This document shows positions 61,977 through 64,000 of a stretch of 64,000 nt of DNA, piece after piece. Within the stretch, counting starts at the first letter, position 1; each line of letters begins with the position of its first letter. The position numbers and the translations under genes were made by a program. This stretch comes from Salinarchaeum laminariae (lineage in GTDB: Archaea; Halobacteriota; Halobacteria; Halobacteriales; Salinarchaeaceae), in contig NZ_CP096270.1 of NCBI RefSeq assembly GCF_023204835.1, forward strand, positions 1,798,001 to 1,862,000, given 5' to 3'. The notes below the pieces were generated by a model. The model ran no database searches. It saw only the letters and a list, made by a program, of their open reading frames with translations, and was not told where the DNA came from.

Positions 61977-63677
61977 TTACGTCGGTTCGAGCGGGAGCCT
62001 GAGCTCGACGGTCGTGCCGCTTGAATCCGATCCGTTCCGGAACGTCACCTCACCGCCGAGGCTGCCTGCGCCCCACGTGATCAGCCAGAGGCCCAGGCCG
62101 CTGCCGTGTTCGAGGTCGGTCTCGGTGCCAGCGCGGATCGGCTCGAGTTCGTGGTCGGGAATGCCGGGGCCGTCGTCACGGACTGTGACCTTCGCCCAGT
62201 CCTCTGCCTGGGACGCGGACACGGTGAGTGCTAGCTCTTCGTCGTCGCCGTTTCCGCTGGAACCGTGTTCGACTGCGTTGTCGACGGCGGCGGTCAGCAC
62301 GGCACCGAGGGATTCGGGCTCGGTGTGGAGCCGGAACCCGTCGGGAATCTCGACGGCGATCGCTGCGCGGTCGCGATAGGGATCGAGGACGTCCTCCACG
62401 ATCGCCGAGAGTTCGACGGTCTGCGGCTCCCGGTCCGGGTCGGCGAGCGCCGCTTCGATCGTCCTGGCCTGCTCGCCGAGGGAGAGGAGGCCGTCCGCTT
62501 CCTCGACGATGGTCTCCGCCATCGCGGCCTGATCGTCGTCATCGAGCGCGGTCAGCTCTTCGCCGTATGCTCGCACCACCGTCATGTCGTTTCTGAGATT
62601 GTGACGCAGCACCCGATTGAGCACCGATAGCTGCTGGCGGCGTCTCGTCTCTTCGCTGACGTCCTGGAAGACGAGCGTCCGTCCGAGCATCGAGCCGCTC
62701 TCGTCGCGGATAGCCGAGACCGTGATCTCGAACGGCTGTCTGCCGGTCTCGGTGACGAGCGAGACGCGGTGCCGGCCGGAGTCGAGCGGGATCGGTTCAC
62801 CGTCTGCACTGGTGGCGATCTCGTCGATCGATCGACCGACAAGACGGCCCTCGTGGTCGGCAGCCAGGAGCGCGATGGCGGCCCGGTTCGTCTCGACGAT
62901 CTGACCGCCGTCGTCGAGCACGACGACGCCGTCGCCGAACTCCTCGAGCAGCCGCTCGCGACCGAGTCGGCGCGCGGCGGGCGGCGAGTCGAACATCGGC
63001 GCACGGAAGAAGACGGTGGCGGCGAAGGCGAACACCCAGCCGAACAACAGCGGCGTGGTCGTGACCTGCGGATACGGGCCGACGCCGAGCACCCACGCGA
63101 GGCTGCCGGCACCCAGCGAGATCACAACGGCGATCATCGAGAGGGCCTGGACGGTGTAGAGCGCGTCGCGCTCGACGAGCACTTCCAGTAGGATCGCCCC
63201 CGCGGCGAGCAACACGGCGTAGGAGTATGCCTTGTGAACGTACAGCCAGGGTCCTTTGTCGTAGCTAACCGTCGCCGCGCCGAACGCGTCGTCGATACGG
63301 TACTGCGACCACATGAGCGCGTGTTCGCCGCTCGTGAGCACGGCCAGGATCGTGATCGCCGGAACGACGAACAGCCCGAGAACGATCGGCCGGTCGAGCA
63401 CCGCGCGCCGACCCGTGTACGCCGCGACGAACAGGAAGAATGCGACCGGCGCGATACCGTGGCCCAGCCAGAGGGGGAGCTCGAAGAGCCGCCTGAACCC
63501 CAGATCGAACGTGAGCAGCCCGACGCCGTACCCGATCGACCAGATCCCCGACGACGCTGCGGCGATCTGGAACCAGACGGATCCTGGCTTCGACCACCGG
63601 CCACGGACGAGCCAGCCAGAGACCAGACAGAGTGCGCCGGAGAGAAGCGAGAGGACGACGAGCGGCGAGATCAGCAT
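61977..63677 (-). CDS. Membrane-bound PAS histidine kinase
   Basis: 566 residues. Seven or so N-terminal hydrophobic helices (about 5-230) form a 7TM sensor-like region, followed by a PAS domain (EFGDGVVVLDDGGQIVETNRA from about 247) and a HisKA-type region with the probable phospho-His H359 in VLRHNLRND. The HATPase part has N-box AAVDNAVEHGSSG, DDGPGIPDHEL and GSGLGLWLITWGAG. The signal is unknown. No response regulator lies beside it. It is convergent with metX. Confidence 0.87.
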   Translation of the reverse strand: MLISPLVVLSLLSGALCLVSGWLVRGRWSKPGSVWFQIAAASSGIWSIGYGVGLLTFDLGFRRLFELPLWLGHGIAPVAFFLFVAAYTGRRAVLDRPIVLGLFVVPAITILAVLTSGEHALMWSQYRIDDAFGAATVSYDKGPWLYVHKAYSYAVLLAAGAILLEVLVERDALYTVQALSMIAVVISLGAGSLAWVLGVGPYPQVTTTPLLFGWVFAFAATVFFRAPMFDSPPAARRLGRERLLEEFGDGVVVLDDGGQIVETNRAAIALLAADHEGRLVGRSIDEIATSADGEPIPLDSGRHRVSLVTETGRQPFEITVSAIRDESGSMLGRTLVFQDVSEETRRRQQLSVLNRVLRHNLRNDMTVVRAYGEELTALDDDDQAAMAETIVEEADGLLSLGEQARTIEAALADPDREPQTVELSAIVEDVLDPYRDRAAIAVEIPDGFRLHTEPESLGAVLTAAVDNAVEHGSSGNGDDEELALTVSASQAEDWAKVTVRDDGPGIPDHELEPIRAGTETDLEHGSGLGLWLITWGAGSLGGEVTFRNGSDSSGTTVELRLPLEPT

Positions 63678-63803
63678 CGAGCCGACCGATGTACTCCACG
63701 GGTTTCCCTATTGTGCCCGACTGCACGGCAAAGAGTCGAGGAGATCGTGCAGCACACCGATTCTGGACGAGCAGCTCTGGATGAGCGACTCTCGACGAGC
63801 GGC

Positions 63804-64000
63804 TCAGTCCGCGAGGTACCCGTCGTCGACGAGCAGCTTTCGCAGCTCCGCCATCGAGGTCACCTCGACGTCGCAGTGGGGCGCGACCGCGGATTTGGGC
63901 TCGAACCCGATCGCGAGCCCCGCGACCTGGAGCATCGGAAGGTCGTTGGCGCCGTCGCCAACGGCGATCGCATCAACGAGATCGACGGACTGGTCGCCGG
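63804..64000 (-). CDS. serB: Phosphoserine phosphatase-like HAD hydrolase, 3' part
   Basis: 65 codons of a gene whose 5' end lies beyond the window. The sequence AVGDGANDLPML followed by AGLAIGFEPKSAVAPHCDVEV is the C-terminal HAD motif III/IV region of SerB-type phosphoserine phosphatases; the catalytic Asp and motif II lie outside. SerB makes serine; other HAD phosphatases are possible. Confidence 0.75.
   Translation of the reverse strand, partial: GDQSVDLVDAIAVGDGANDLPMLQVAGLAIGFEPKSAVAPHCDVEVTSMAELRKLLVDDGYLAD

Noticed and set aside
1-64000. CRISPR arrays, tRNA or rRNA genes, insertion sequences with transposase
   Set aside because: I saw no regular spacer-repeat pattern, no cloverleaf candidate in the gaps I read, and no transposase motif. 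Only a scan with tRNA and IS tools would settle this.

Overview
The window is GC-rich haloarchaeal chromosome. The proteins are strongly acidic, TATA-like boxes sit about 29-34 nt before many start codons (mostly leaderless transcripts), and the gene content is typical of extreme halophiles: halocyanin, digeranylgeranylglycerophospholipid reductase, HMG-CoA reductase, aIF5A with deoxyhypusine synthase, gluconate dehydratase, PccB/PccX, and Bat-type HTH and PAS regulators. I cannot name the genus. I see no rRNA, tRNA, CRISPR array or transposase.

Layout. 1-5 kb: a DsbA-type oxidoreductase, then the overlapping tetrapyrrole operon hemC-cobA-hemD and a receiver/PAS regulator. 5-12 kb: a RecJ-like DHH phosphoesterase, a gene-poor partly AT-rich kilobase, an ion channel with a DUF421 protein, a membrane-anchored halocyanin, and hmgA. 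12-21 kb: KDP(G) aldolase, an AIM24 protein, an amidohydrolase and gluconate dehydratase (Entner-Doudoroff genes), then a Tat lipoprotein carrying an archaellin-like domain, a flavin reductase, a rubrerythrin-like protein and pccB-pccX.

21-36.3 kb is a surface-polysaccharide locus: UppP, two O-antigen ligase/polymerase-like proteins, a Wzx-like flippase, an asparagine-synthase-like protein, a GT2, and a minus-strand operon of polyprenyl glycosylphosphotransferase, two GT4 glycosyltransferases and a sulfatase-fold enzyme with Thr where Cys/Ser is expected. A decayed small membrane-protein gene follows at about 36.7-37.1 kb.

37-64 kb is mostly housekeeping: rhodanese, Dph6, a methyltransferase, a sugar nucleotidyltransferase, a probable orphan CTAG methylase, the lipid reductase, ferredoxin, a rhodanese-metallohydrolase fusion, Hsp20, a UbiB-like kinase, and a hypusination group (aIF5A and an agmatinase-family protein, with deoxyhypusine synthase 2.7 kb downstream). 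Then come Nif3, a hydrolase, a GT2, MATE, a SpoIIM-like membrane protein, a Bat-type HTH protein, threonine deaminase, metY and metX, a histidine kinase and the 3' end of a SerB-like gene.

The most unusual items are the archaellin-like lipoprotein; a dispersed noncoding repeat family (loci at 38.4, 43.3-43.8, 52.9 and 58.5 kb), one locus being a large imperfect palindrome; a near-identical 21-nt promoter element before metY and before a short leader ORF that overlaps metX; and the polysaccharide locus with its atypical catalytic residues.
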